NCBI GenBank assembly: GCA_027365515.1
Contig: DAHXMK010000331.1
Coordinates: 1-7,258 of the forward strand
From: Candidatus Aminicenantota bacterium
GTDB lineage: Bacteria > Acidobacteriota > UBA4820 > DSQY01
Reading direction: 5' to 3'
DNA length: 7,258 nucleotides
Each line of letters starts with the position of its first letter. Position 1 is the first letter of the stretch. The translations under genes and the position numbers were made by a program. Below, in pieces: positions 1-5,822 of this stretch. The notes under the pieces were generated by a model. It was not told the DNA's origin. It was given only the letters and a program-made list of their open reading frames with translations, and searched no databases.

Positions 1-1
1 G

Positions 2-733
2 CACACAAGGGGAGTTCTGACTGCACTAGCCATTGCAGAAGGGGGATTCAAGCACACGATGGAGGCTTTCGCCGCTCTCGACGGGCCGCCTCCATGGATG
101 AGCGAGCTTGATCTCGGCCAGGACGAAGTTGACTTCGTAGCTCTAAGGCTCGCCGCGCTTTTCCACGATTCCGGCAAGGCCTTGACGAGGACGGAGGACG
201 AAGAGGGGCACGCCCATTTCTACGGCCACCCGAAGTTTTCCGCCGAGCTTGCCGAGAAGGCGCTCAAACGGTGGCGCTTTTCAAACGAGAAGGTGCAGGC
301 CGTGTCGGAACTCTGCCTCCACCACCTGAGGCCGCTCGCCCTTTTGAAAACCTCTCCCAGAAATACGGCGACGAGAAGGCTGGTCCACGACTTCGGCCCA
401 AGGCTCAACAACCTGCTGGCGCTTTCTTACGCCGACAAGAGCGCATCGAAGGGCGACGGCCACGAGGAGAACATGGCCTCGCTGGCGGAATTCATCCGAG
501 AGGCGCTTGGCGTCGCGAGGAAAGAAGGCGAGTCGCTCCGAAAGCTTCCGAAGCTGGTCAACGGATTAGAGGCGCTGGAAATATTGAAGATGCCGAGGCC
601 CGGGCCCGAACTGGGGCTTGCCCTCGACGCGCTGATGGAGAGGCAGGTGGCAGGCGAAGTGGCGGACCGGCGCCAAGCGGTTGCCTTCCTCAAGGGTTGG
701 GCGAAGCGGCGCGCCCAGGGCAAGGGCGGTTGA
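2..733 (+). CDS. cca: CCA tRNA nucleotidyltransferase/poly(A) polymerase family protein, C-terminal HD part (5' partial)
   Basis: Enzymes of this family add or repair the 3' CCA end of tRNAs; some relatives polyadenylate RNA. Only the C-terminal 243 residues are in the window. An ATG exists at 59, but the frame is open to the left edge and the residues before it (GGFKHT) look like the conserved (E/K)HT that opens the HD domain, so 59 is probably an internal Met. Counting from base 2, the HD motif FHDSGK has H55 and D56, then FYGHPKFSAELAEK (about 73-86) and HHLRP (107-111), all typical of the HD region. The tail (LVNGLEALEIL..PGPELG) matches the family's C-terminal LLNGxDLxxxxxxxPGPxIG pattern. 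The nucleotidyltransferase head lies outside the window, so CCA enzyme versus poly(A) polymerase cannot be decided; the symbol is the more likely choice. The stop overlaps the probable queA start, so the two genes are likely cotranscribed. Confidence 0.82.
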   Translation, partial: HTRGVLTALAIAEGGFKHTMEAFAALDGPPPWMSELDLGQDEVDFVALRLAALFHDSGKALTRTEDEEGHAHFYGHPKFSAELAEKALKRWRFSNEKVQAVSELCLHHLRPLALLKTSPRNTATRRLVHDFGPRLNNLLALSYADKSASKGDGHEENMASLAEFIREALGVARKEGESLRKLPKLVNGLEALEILKMPRPGPELGLALDALMERQVAGEVADRRQAVAFLKGWAKRRAQGKGG

Positions 734-1770
734 CCGGATTGAAGCTCTCCGACTTTCAATATGAACTTCCGAAAGAGATGGTGGCCGCGTACCCGGCCAA
801 GCCGCGCGACGCTTCGAGGCTGATGGTTCTGCCTGAACGCGGCCAGCCGGTCCATGAGCGGTTCCGCCGCCTTCCCGAACAGCTCTCGCCTGGCGATCTC
901 ATCGTCTTCAACGACACAAGGGTCATAAAAGCCCGTCTGCTGGGAAGGCGCGCGGGTGGCGGAAAGGCCGAGGTATTTCTTCTTCGCCCCATAGGCGGAA
1001 ATGCGTGGGAGGCGCTTCTGAGGCCGGGGGGCAGGCTTCCCATGGGCAGCGTGGTCTCGCTTTCAAAGAGCGCCTCCGTAAGAGTAGTTGAAAGAAACGG
1101 CGGCGGGAAAGCCGTGGTCATTCTTGAAGGCGACGATGCGGAGGTTTTCCTTGCCCGGTGGGGCCACGTTCCTCTGCCCCCGTACATCAAGAGGGACGAC
1201 GAGCCGGAAGACGAGCGCCGCTATCAGACGGTTTACGCGGACAAGGGGTTTTCGGTGGCCGCCCCAACGGCGGGGCTTCATTTCACGCCAAGGGTACTGT
1301 CCGGCCTCGAAGCTAGAGGGATAGAGAGCGCGAGGATACGGCTCGATGTCGGTGCCGGGACGTTCAAGCCGGTCACGTCGGAAGAGGTCGGCGAGCACAA
1401 GATGGATTTCGAGCGCTACTTCATAAGCCCGGCCTCCGCTTCGGCCATAAACGGCGCGCTAAAGAACGGAAGGCGAGTCGTCGCGGTCGGGACTACGGTC
1501 ACGAGGTCGCTGGAAGACCAGATGGCCCGCCACGGCGAAGTGAGAGACGGCGAATGGGAAACGGACCTCTTCATCACACCAGGCTTCAAATTCCGCGCCG
1601 TCTCCGGCATCGTGACCAATTTTCACCTTCCCGGCTCCACGCTCATCATGCTGGTCTCGGCGCTCTGCGGCCGTGAACGCGTGCTCGGGGCTTACAGGGA
1701 GGCCGTCGCCACGGGCTACCGCTTCTACTCCTACGGCGACGCCATGCTTGCGTGGAAAAAAATGGAATGA
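730..1770 (+). CDS. queA: S-adenosylmethionine:tRNA ribosyltransferase-isomerase QueA
   Basis: QueA transfers and isomerises the ribosyl group of SAM onto preQ1 at position 34 of certain tRNAs, giving epoxyqueuosine, in the cytosol. The 346-residue reading matches the family from end to end: LKLSDFQYELPKEMVAAYPA at the N-terminus, PRDASRLMVL (25-34), DLIVFNDTRVIKARL (56-70), AAPTAGLHFT (177-186), VTNFHLPGSTLIMLVSA (295-311) and YRFYSYGDAML at the C-terminus. The start is a choice between two TTG codons. TTG at 730 overlaps the upstream stop as TTGA; TTG at 739 gives the classic MKLSDF start (343 residues). Neither has a strong ribosome site; an AGG ten bases before 730 slightly favours it. 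The same frame is open back to 271, but that part is a shadow of the HD gene. Two normally conserved spots differ: GFSVAAPTAG instead of PG(S/A)VAAPTAG, and LDVGAGTF instead of LHVGLGTF. Confidence 0.96.
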   Translation: MTGLKLSDFQYELPKEMVAAYPAKPRDASRLMVLPERGQPVHERFRRLPEQLSPGDLIVFNDTRVIKARLLGRRAGGGKAEVFLLRPIGGNAWEALLRPGGRLPMGSVVSLSKSASVRVVERNGGGKAVVILEGDDAEVFLARWGHVPLPPYIKRDDEPEDERRYQTVYADKGFSVAAPTAGLHFTPRVLSGLEARGIESARIRLDVGAGTFKPVTSEEVGEHKMDFERYFISPASASAINGALKNGRRVVAVGTTVTRSLEDQMARHGEVRDGEWETDLFITPGFKFRAVSGIVTNFHLPGSTLIMLVSALCGRERVLGAYREAVATGYRFYSYGDAMLAWKKME

Positions 1771-1783
1771 AGCGCGGAGCGGC

Positions 1784-1797
1784 AAAAGGCGGCTTTT
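1784..1797. terminator. Weak bidirectional hairpin between convergent genes
   Basis: AAAAG-GCGG-CTTTT is a perfect 5-base inverted repeat with a 4-base loop, located where queA and the minus-strand block converge. It ends in T runs on both strands, as a shared terminator might. The stem is short and A/T-rich, and the repeat overlaps the stop codon of the minus-strand gene, so this is only a candidate. Confidence 0.22.
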
Positions 1798-2053
1798 ACT
1801 TGATCCGGCCTTTCGTGATCGCCGCCTTCACGAGGGCGAAGAGCTTCGCCATCTCCTCCTGCACGGCGGCTTCGATGTGCTTTGGGTTTGCGAGGCCTTC
1901 GACGGCGGCAGCGTAGCTCTGCCTTTTCTGGAAGGCGATTCTGCCGGCGAGGTAAACCCTGACTTCAAGCTCCTTCGGCCCGTCCAAGTCTTCGATCTGG
2001 ACGTGGTAGTCGCTGCCGTCCTGGCTGACGTGGGTGTTGAGCCCTATGATCAT
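1796..2053 (-). CDS. Small conserved-looking protein of unknown function (85 aa)
   Basis: I cannot assign a function. The protein begins MIIGLNTHVSQDGSDYHVQIEDL and ends lysine-rich (TKGRIK). It has no signal peptide, membrane segment or cysteine. The first 45 residues alternate hydrophobic and polar residues (YHVQIEDL, LEVRVYLAGRIAFQKRQSY), suggesting a small beta-sheet; residues about 48-80 look helical. From memory, similar short proteins with MIIG(L/F)NT..V...YHVQTED..(I/L)...VY.GG.I...R.SY occur in deltaproteobacterial genomes, which supports this being a real gene. Its ATG overlaps the stop of the upstream metallophosphoesterase by 4 bases (ATGA). The ribosome site is poor (GGCGGGAAC before ATG), so translation probably depends on coupling. 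It is the last gene of the minus-strand block. Confidence 0.8.
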   Translation of the reverse strand: MIIGLNTHVSQDGSDYHVQIEDLDGPKELEVRVYLAGRIAFQKRQSYAAAVEGLANPKHIEAAVQEEMAKLFALVKAAITKGRIK

Positions 2054-2799
2054 GTTCCCGCCAGAAGGCGGTTGCCCAGGTTCTCGGGCAGGCCGGCCTT
2101 GATGATTTTCATTCTGGCCTTTTCCATGGCATACGAGACTCTCTTGAGGACGAACCTGCGGCTGTCTGGATAGTATTCCCCGAACGATGCGAGCGGGTTC
2201 CTGTCCCTCGGCTGGCCGACGGAACCGGGATTGATGAGGATGCGCGCCCCCTTTTCAAGAATCAACTCGTGGCTTTCGCCTCTCAATTGGATGAACTCTA
2301 TCGAGCCGCCCGCCTGTTTGAAGGCGCACGGGTAATGGCTGTGGCCGAAGAAGCAGACGTCGAAGGCGCAGCACTTGAAAATCTCGTAGGCGTCGTAATC
2401 GGAGAAGAGGTAGGCGTCCTCGTCCACCATTGTGCCGTGGCAGATCGTTATCCCTTCGCCCAGCTCCACGGGGCCCTGAGGCAGCCGGCGGAGAAAGGCC
2501 AGGTTTTCTTTAGAAAGCTTAGACGCGGTCCATTCCGCCGACCGCTTGGCGGCGGCGTTGAAGTTTTCGGGGGAGGCCAGGCCGGCCGCCACTTTGTCGT
2601 GGTTGCCTCGGACGATGACCATCCTTGGAATCTTCCTCAGCCTGCTCACGACGCCGTCCGGGTTTGCTCCATAGCCTACCAGATCGCCGAGGCAGATCGC
2701 CTTGTCGTAACGGCGGCGGCTGACGGCGCGAAGCACCGCGGAAAGGGCCTCCATATTCGCGTGAACGTCCGAAATGATAAGGAAGCGCCTGTTCGCCAT
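2050..2799 (-). CDS. YfcE-like calcineurin-type metallophosphoesterase
   Basis: This is a cytosolic dinuclear-metal phosphodiesterase or phosphatase of the calcineurin-like superfamily; the substrate is not predictable. All metal-binding motifs are present in order: SDVHAN (D11, H13), GDLVGYG (D39), RGNHD (N66, H67), CHGT (H121) and GHSH (H153, H155). They are followed by NPGSVGQPRDRNP (190-202), the signature of the YfcE/MJ0936-type branch. At 249 residues it is full length. The start ATG at 2799 has GAGGG three bases upstream and directly precedes the first beta strand. It lies 23 bases after aroK and overlaps the downstream 85-aa gene by 4 bases. No signal peptide or extra domain is visible. 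Family membership is firm; the physiological role is open. Confidence 0.93.
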   Translation of the reverse strand: MANRRFLIISDVHANMEALSAVLRAVSRRRYDKAICLGDLVGYGANPDGVVSRLRKIPRMVIVRGNHDKVAAGLASPENFNAAAKRSAEWTASKLSKENLAFLRRLPQGPVELGEGITICHGTMVDEDAYLFSDYDAYEIFKCCAFDVCFFGHSHYPCAFKQAGGSIEFIQLRGESHELILEKGARILINPGSVGQPRDRNPLASFGEYYPDSRRFVLKRVSYAMEKARMKIIKAGLPENLGNRLLAGT

Positions 2800-2822
2800 T
2801 TACCCTCGTCTCAAGGGGCAGG

Positions 2823-3308
2823 TTAAACCAGCCGGGCCACCGCGTCAACCACCTCGTCCACCGTCAGGTTCTCGGTCCATACCCGGTGTGTCGCCCTCGC
2901 GTAAAGCGCCCGCCTTTTGATGAAGAGCCCGAAAAGGTCCGGCGAATTTGCCAACGGGCGCCTTGGATCGCGGCCAACTCGCCGGACGGCCTCCTGGAAC
3001 GTGAGGTCCAGGTGGACCGTCGGGCCGAGGCGGTTCAAATAAGGTATGGTCTCCTGGGTGAAGCCGCCCCCGCCGACTGCCAGGACCCTCTCCCCCTCTT
3101 CCGGCGTTGAAAGAATGACGCGCCTCTCGATATCGCGGAAGTGCTCCTCGCCCTTCTGCTTGAAGATCTCCGCTACGGACATCCCCTCCAGGTCCTCGAT
3201 GACGGCGTCGGTGTCCTTGAATGGGCGCTTCAGCCTCATGGCGAGAAGGCGGCCGACGGTGCTTTTGCCGCTGCCCATGAAGCCCGCCAGCGTGACGGTT
3301 TCGCCCAT
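2823..3308 (-). CDS. aroK: Shikimate kinase
   Basis: Shikimate kinase phosphorylates the 3-hydroxyl of shikimate with ATP, the fifth step of the chorismate pathway, in the cytosol. The 161-residue protein has the Walker A loop GFMGSGKST (9-17), DTD (32-34, Mg and shikimate contacts), FRDIE (57-61, with the shikimate-binding Arg58), the GGGG loop (79-82), RRPL in the lid (116-119) and the adenine-site region KRRALYARAT (131-140). Length and motif order are those of AroK/AroL. The ATG at 3308 has AAGGCGG upstream with a 6-base spacer. It starts 13 bases after the reductase gene stop, so cotranscription is likely. Chorismate feeds aromatic amino acids, folate and quinone head groups. This touches folA and the prenyltransferase upstream in the same block, but a functional link is inference only. 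Confidence 0.96.
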   Translation of the reverse strand: MGETVTLAGFMGSGKSTVGRLLAMRLKRPFKDTDAVIEDLEGMSVAEIFKQKGEEHFRDIERRVILSTPEEGERVLAVGGGGFTQETIPYLNRLGPTVHLDLTFQEAVRRVGRDPRRPLANSPDLFGLFIKRRALYARATHRVWTENLTVDEVVDAVARLV

Positions 3309-3321
3309 CAGGCGCCGCCTT

Positions 3322-4341
3322 TCATTCGATATCCCCGACCTTCACGAGAAGCTTGCCGGTGTTGGCGCCTTCGAAGAGGCCGAGGAAGGCCTTCGGAGCG
3401 TTCTCGATGCCTTCCACTACCGTCTCCTTGGTTTTGAGGCGGCCTTCGGACATCCAACGCTGAAGCTCGACGAGCGCCGCCTTGAAGCGGGACTGGAAGT
3501 CGTAAACGATGAAGCCCTCGGCGCGCGCCCTGTTGATCAGCAAGCTCGCAAGAATTCTCGGCCCCCGTGGCGGGTTCTTTGCGTTGTAGTGGGCGATCTG
3601 GCCGCAGACGACGATGCGCGCCTTCTGGTTGATGAGGCCGATGGCGGCATCGCTCACAGCGCCGCCGACGTTGTCGAAATAGACGTCAATTCCGTTTGGG
3701 CAGAGTCCCGAAAGGGCTTCGCGAAGATCGGCGTGTGCCTTGTAGTTCACTGCGGCGTCGAAACCGAGCCCTTTGGTGAGCCACTCGGTTTTCTCGTCGG
3801 ACCCGGCCACGCCGATTGCCTTGCATCCCTTGATCCTAGCGATCTGACCGGCCGCGGAGCCCACTGCTCCGGCGGCGCCAGAGACGAGGACGGTCTCACC
3901 CTCCTTGATCTTGCCAACTTCGAGAAGGCCGAAATAGGCCGTCAGCCCGGGCATTCCGAGCACTCCCAGCGCGTACGATGCCTTTGCCGGCCGCAGCGCG
4001 ATCTTCTCAAGCTCATCGCCGGCCATGACGGCGTAGCTCTGCCAGCCGGTGAAGGCGAGCGCCAGGTCCCCCTTCTGAAAGCCTGGATGGCGGGACTCGA
4101 TCACCTCGGCGACGGACTGGCCGGTGATTGTCTGCCCGACCTTCATCGGCTCGACGTAGCTCTTCATCGGGCTCATCCGGCCTCTCATGTATGGGTCCAG
4201 TGAAAGCCAGATCACCTTGACAAGAACCTGCCCCTCCTGCGGCGGAAGCACCGGCGCCTCCATGTACTGGAAGGCGCTCTCGTCAACCATCCCCTCCGGA
4301 TAGGCGGCAAGCCGCCAACGCTTGTTGATCCTTTCGCTCAT
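3322..4341 (-). CDS. CurA-like NADP-dependent oxidoreductase (zinc-free MDR family)
   Basis: This is a medium-chain dehydrogenase/reductase of the leukotriene B4 dehydrogenase / prostaglandin reductase / CurA group, which reduces the C=C bond of enones and enals with NADPH in the cytosol. The 339-residue protein shows the LSLDPYMRGRM motif (46-56), the nucleotide-binding SGAAGAVGS (154-162), FDNVGG (222-227) and CGQIAHYN (246-253). The catalytic-zinc cysteines of alcohol dehydrogenases are absent, as expected for this group. The open frame extends to 4383, but the ATG at 4341 (MSERINKRW) fits the family N-terminus, has AAGGAGG five bases upstream, and overlaps the folA stop as ATGA. The substrate is unknown. 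CurA symbols are best kept for verified curcumin reductases, so none is given. Confidence 0.94.
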   Translation of the reverse strand: MSERINKRWRLAAYPEGMVDESAFQYMEAPVLPPQEGQVLVKVIWLSLDPYMRGRMSPMKSYVEPMKVGQTITGQSVAEVIESRHPGFQKGDLALAFTGWQSYAVMAGDELEKIALRPAKASYALGVLGMPGLTAYFGLLEVGKIKEGETVLVSGAAGAVGSAAGQIARIKGCKAIGVAGSDEKTEWLTKGLGFDAAVNYKAHADLREALSGLCPNGIDVYFDNVGGAVSDAAIGLINQKARIVVCGQIAHYNAKNPPRGPRILASLLINRARAEGFIVYDFQSRFKAALVELQRWMSEGRLKTKETVVEGIENAPKAFLGLFEGANTGKLLVKVGDIE

Positions 4342-4826
4342 TCGAGCCTCCTTAGGACGCGCTCGTAAACCAGAAAGGAGCACCGGCCCGACGCCGCTTT
4401 TGTTGTCGAGGCCGGCAAAAACTCATCGTCCCCGAAAGAGGGGAAGAAGGCGTCACCCTCGTACCGCCCCTCTACGATCGTGAGGCATATCCTGCCGGCA
4501 AGAGGTAGCGCCAGCCTGTAAACCTGCTCGCCCCCGGCGACGAAGACTTCGTCCGGGCCGCTGTTGTACGGGCCGAGCGCGGCCTCTATCGAGTTAGCCA
4601 CCCTGCATCCTGGCGCGCGGTAACCGTCTTGCCGCGACAGCACGACCATTTCTCGCCCTGAAAGCGGCCCGCCGAGCGTCTCCCAGGTCTTGCGGCCAAC
4701 GATGAGGGGATGGCCGAGAGTCGTCTTTTTGAAGTAGGCCATGTCCTCTTCGAGGCGCCAAGGCACTTTGCCGCTTCTGCCTATCACCCTGTTCTTCGCC
4801 ATCGCGGCGATAAGCGAGACGAGCAA
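4338..4826 (-). CDS. folA: Dihydrofolate reductase
   Basis: DHFR reduces dihydrofolate to tetrahydrofolate with NADPH for one-carbon metabolism. At 162 residues it has the normal length and all the main landmarks: SLIAAMAKNRVIG (4-16), PWRLEEDMAYFK (22-33) with D28 matching the catalytic acid of E. coli DHFR (Asp27), VGRKTWETLG (43-52), VLSR (62-65), VAGGEQVY (96-103) and DAFFP (125-129). The start is TTG at 4826. It places the first beta strand at the usual distance from the N-terminus and has GGAGG four bases upstream; the next Met (residue 9) would remove that strand. It begins 15 bases after the UbiA-family gene and its stop overlaps the reductase start by 4 bases. No thymidylate synthase gene is adjacent in the window. 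Confidence 0.96.
   Translation of the reverse strand: MLVSLIAAMAKNRVIGRSGKVPWRLEEDMAYFKKTTLGHPLIVGRKTWETLGGPLSGREMVVLSRQDGYRAPGCRVANSIEAALGPYNSGPDEVFVAGGEQVYRLALPLAGRICLTIVEGRYEGDAFFPSFGDDEFLPASTTKAASGRCSFLVYERVLRRLE
4347..4353 (-). promoter_or_regulatory. Ribosome binding site of the CurA-like reductase gene
   Basis: AAGGAGG on the minus strand, five bases before the ATG at 4341 and inside the end of folA. It decides the start of the reductase in favour of 4341 rather than the upstream in-frame extension to 4383. Confidence 0.8.
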
Positions 4827-4828
4827 CG

Positions 4829-4835
4829 CTCCTCC
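4829..4835 (-). promoter_or_regulatory. Ribosome binding site of folA (TTG start)
   Basis: GGAGGAG on the minus strand, with the GGAGG core four bases before TTG 4826. The strong site supports a non-ATG start for folA and sits in the 15-base gap after the UbiA-family stop (TAG, 4842-4844). Confidence 0.72.
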
Positions 4836-4841
4836 GAGCTT

Positions 4842-5822
4842 CTAAAACCGAACCAAATAGGCCAACCCCAAGCCTATCTGAGCGGCCATCATCATGCCGT
4901 ACATTTCGGTCCATGAAGGGTGGTTCTCGGTGTAAGCAAGCTCGTCGGGATTCCGGACGATCAGATAGAAGGTGTATGCGCCCCACGTGACCAACAACGC
5001 GCAGAGAAGGAGGAGAAGCGTCGGACTGCCGGTGAGGAGCTTGCCGCCGCGTCCGTCTCCCAGCACGAGCCCGATCGGAAGCAGAAGCCACGGCAGTACG
5101 AAAGAGGGGGCTATCATCCAGGCCGCCTTCTTCGGGCCGTAAACGACCGGCAATGTCCGGCAGCCTCCCGCCTCGTCTCCCTTCATGTCGGAGAAATCCT
5201 TCGTGGACGAGGCACCCAACAGGAAGAAGAAGAAAAGCGCCCCAAGGTACCACGGCTCCCACAGCGTGACTTGCGCTATCATCGCCCAGCCGGCGACCTT
5301 GAGAAGCTCGCCGCGCGCCGCCGCTATGGTCACGTTGGCCCAGATGCCCCTGGCCTTCGTCCGCCCGAAAGCGGGGGCCGAATAGATGAAGGTGCATGCG
5401 AGGCCGCCCAGGTAAATCCAGAAGCAGGCGTGGGCCGTCCATGGGGCGAAGGTGCGCGTGGAGAACGAAGCGTCGTAGGGCGGCGGGACGATCCACCATA
5501 TAGGAACGAGCGCCACCGCGTACATCGCGATCGAGCCCCAGAACGCGGCGCTGACCGAGACTTCGCCGGTGCACAAGGGCCGTTTCGGCTTGTTCACCTT
5601 GTCAATATCGAGGTCGTAAACCTGGTTGATGATGTTCGATGCCGCGTTCATCAGCGACGCGCAGAAGGAGCTGACAACCAGCACCCAGAAGATCTCCCAG
5701 TTGAAAGCCTTGTAGGGGTTGTGCGCCGAGCCCCACGCGCACGCCGAGCCGGAGAGTATTCCCAACAGCGGAGGAAGCAGCGTGAAGGGCCTTGCCATCG
5801 AAACCCACGGTTTGAGGTTCAT
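4842..5822 (-). CDS. UbiA-family membrane prenyltransferase
   Basis: UbiA enzymes transfer a prenyl group from a prenyl diphosphate to an acceptor within the membrane. This 326-residue protein is full length, with about eight or nine hydrophobic segments. The first Asp-rich motif is N66-xxx-D70-xxx-D74 within NQVYDLDIDKVNKPKRPL, and the second is KDFSDMKGD (208-216) followed by TLPVVYG; these bind the Mg-diphosphate. YSAP (147-150) and NVTIAAARGELL (163-174) are also typical. By eye, the two Asp-rich motifs are closest to homogentisate phytyl/prenyltransferases (NQLYDIEIDKVNKP; KDIPDMEGD). Chlorophyll synthase-like, digeranylgeranylglyceryl phosphate synthase-like or quinone-type enzymes remain possible. 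The ATG at 5822 overlaps the stop of the upstream kinase fusion by 4 bases, and GAGGGGG lies five bases before it, so the pair is probably translationally coupled. Family is certain; acceptor and donor are not. Confidence 0.93.
   Translation of the reverse strand: MNLKPWVSMARPFTLLPPLLGILSGSACAWGSAHNPYKAFNWEIFWVLVVSSFCASLMNAASNIINQVYDLDIDKVNKPKRPLCTGEVSVSAAFWGSIAMYAVALVPIWWIVPPPYDASFSTRTFAPWTAHACFWIYLGGLACTFIYSAPAFGRTKARGIWANVTIAAARGELLKVAGWAMIAQVTLWEPWYLGALFFFFLLGASSTKDFSDMKGDEAGGCRTLPVVYGPKKAAWMIAPSFVLPWLLLPIGLVLGDGRGGKLLTGSPTLLLLLCALLVTWGAYTFYLIVRNPDELAYTENHPSWTEMYGMMMAAQIGLGLAYLVRF

Noticed and set aside
59..61. ATG at 59 as the true start of the HD-domain gene
   Set aside because: The upstream frame is open to the edge and encodes the conserved-looking GGFKHT; an HD-only protein would lack the first HD-domain helix.
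271..729. Open frame continuous with queA that would extend it by 153 residues upstream
   Set aside because: It lies over the HD-protein gene in another frame, has a composition typical of GC-rich shadow translation (Arg/Gly/Pro-rich), and QueA proteins begin at LKLSDF.
1756..1762. Run of seven A near the end of queA as a possible frameshift site
   Set aside because: queA ends normally three codons later and no useful product results from shifting; an ordinary Lys-Lys-Met context.
1771..1795. Possible small RNA or promoter in the gap between the convergent genes
   Set aside because: Only 25 bases, with no promoter-like elements; nothing beyond the weak inverted repeat.
3046..4203. 385-codon plus-strand open frame opposite aroK and the reductase
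   Set aside because: It is antisense to two clearly recognised proteins, has no recognisable motifs, and spans their intergenic junction.
4342..4383. N-terminal extension of the reductase (14 extra residues)
   Set aside because: The ribosome site at 4347-4353 and the family N-terminus both support the ATG at 4341; the extension lies inside folA.
4594..5574. 326-codon minus-strand open frame overlapping folA and the UbiA-family gene
   Set aside because: It is a frame-shifted shadow of both genes with no family features, crossing their boundary.
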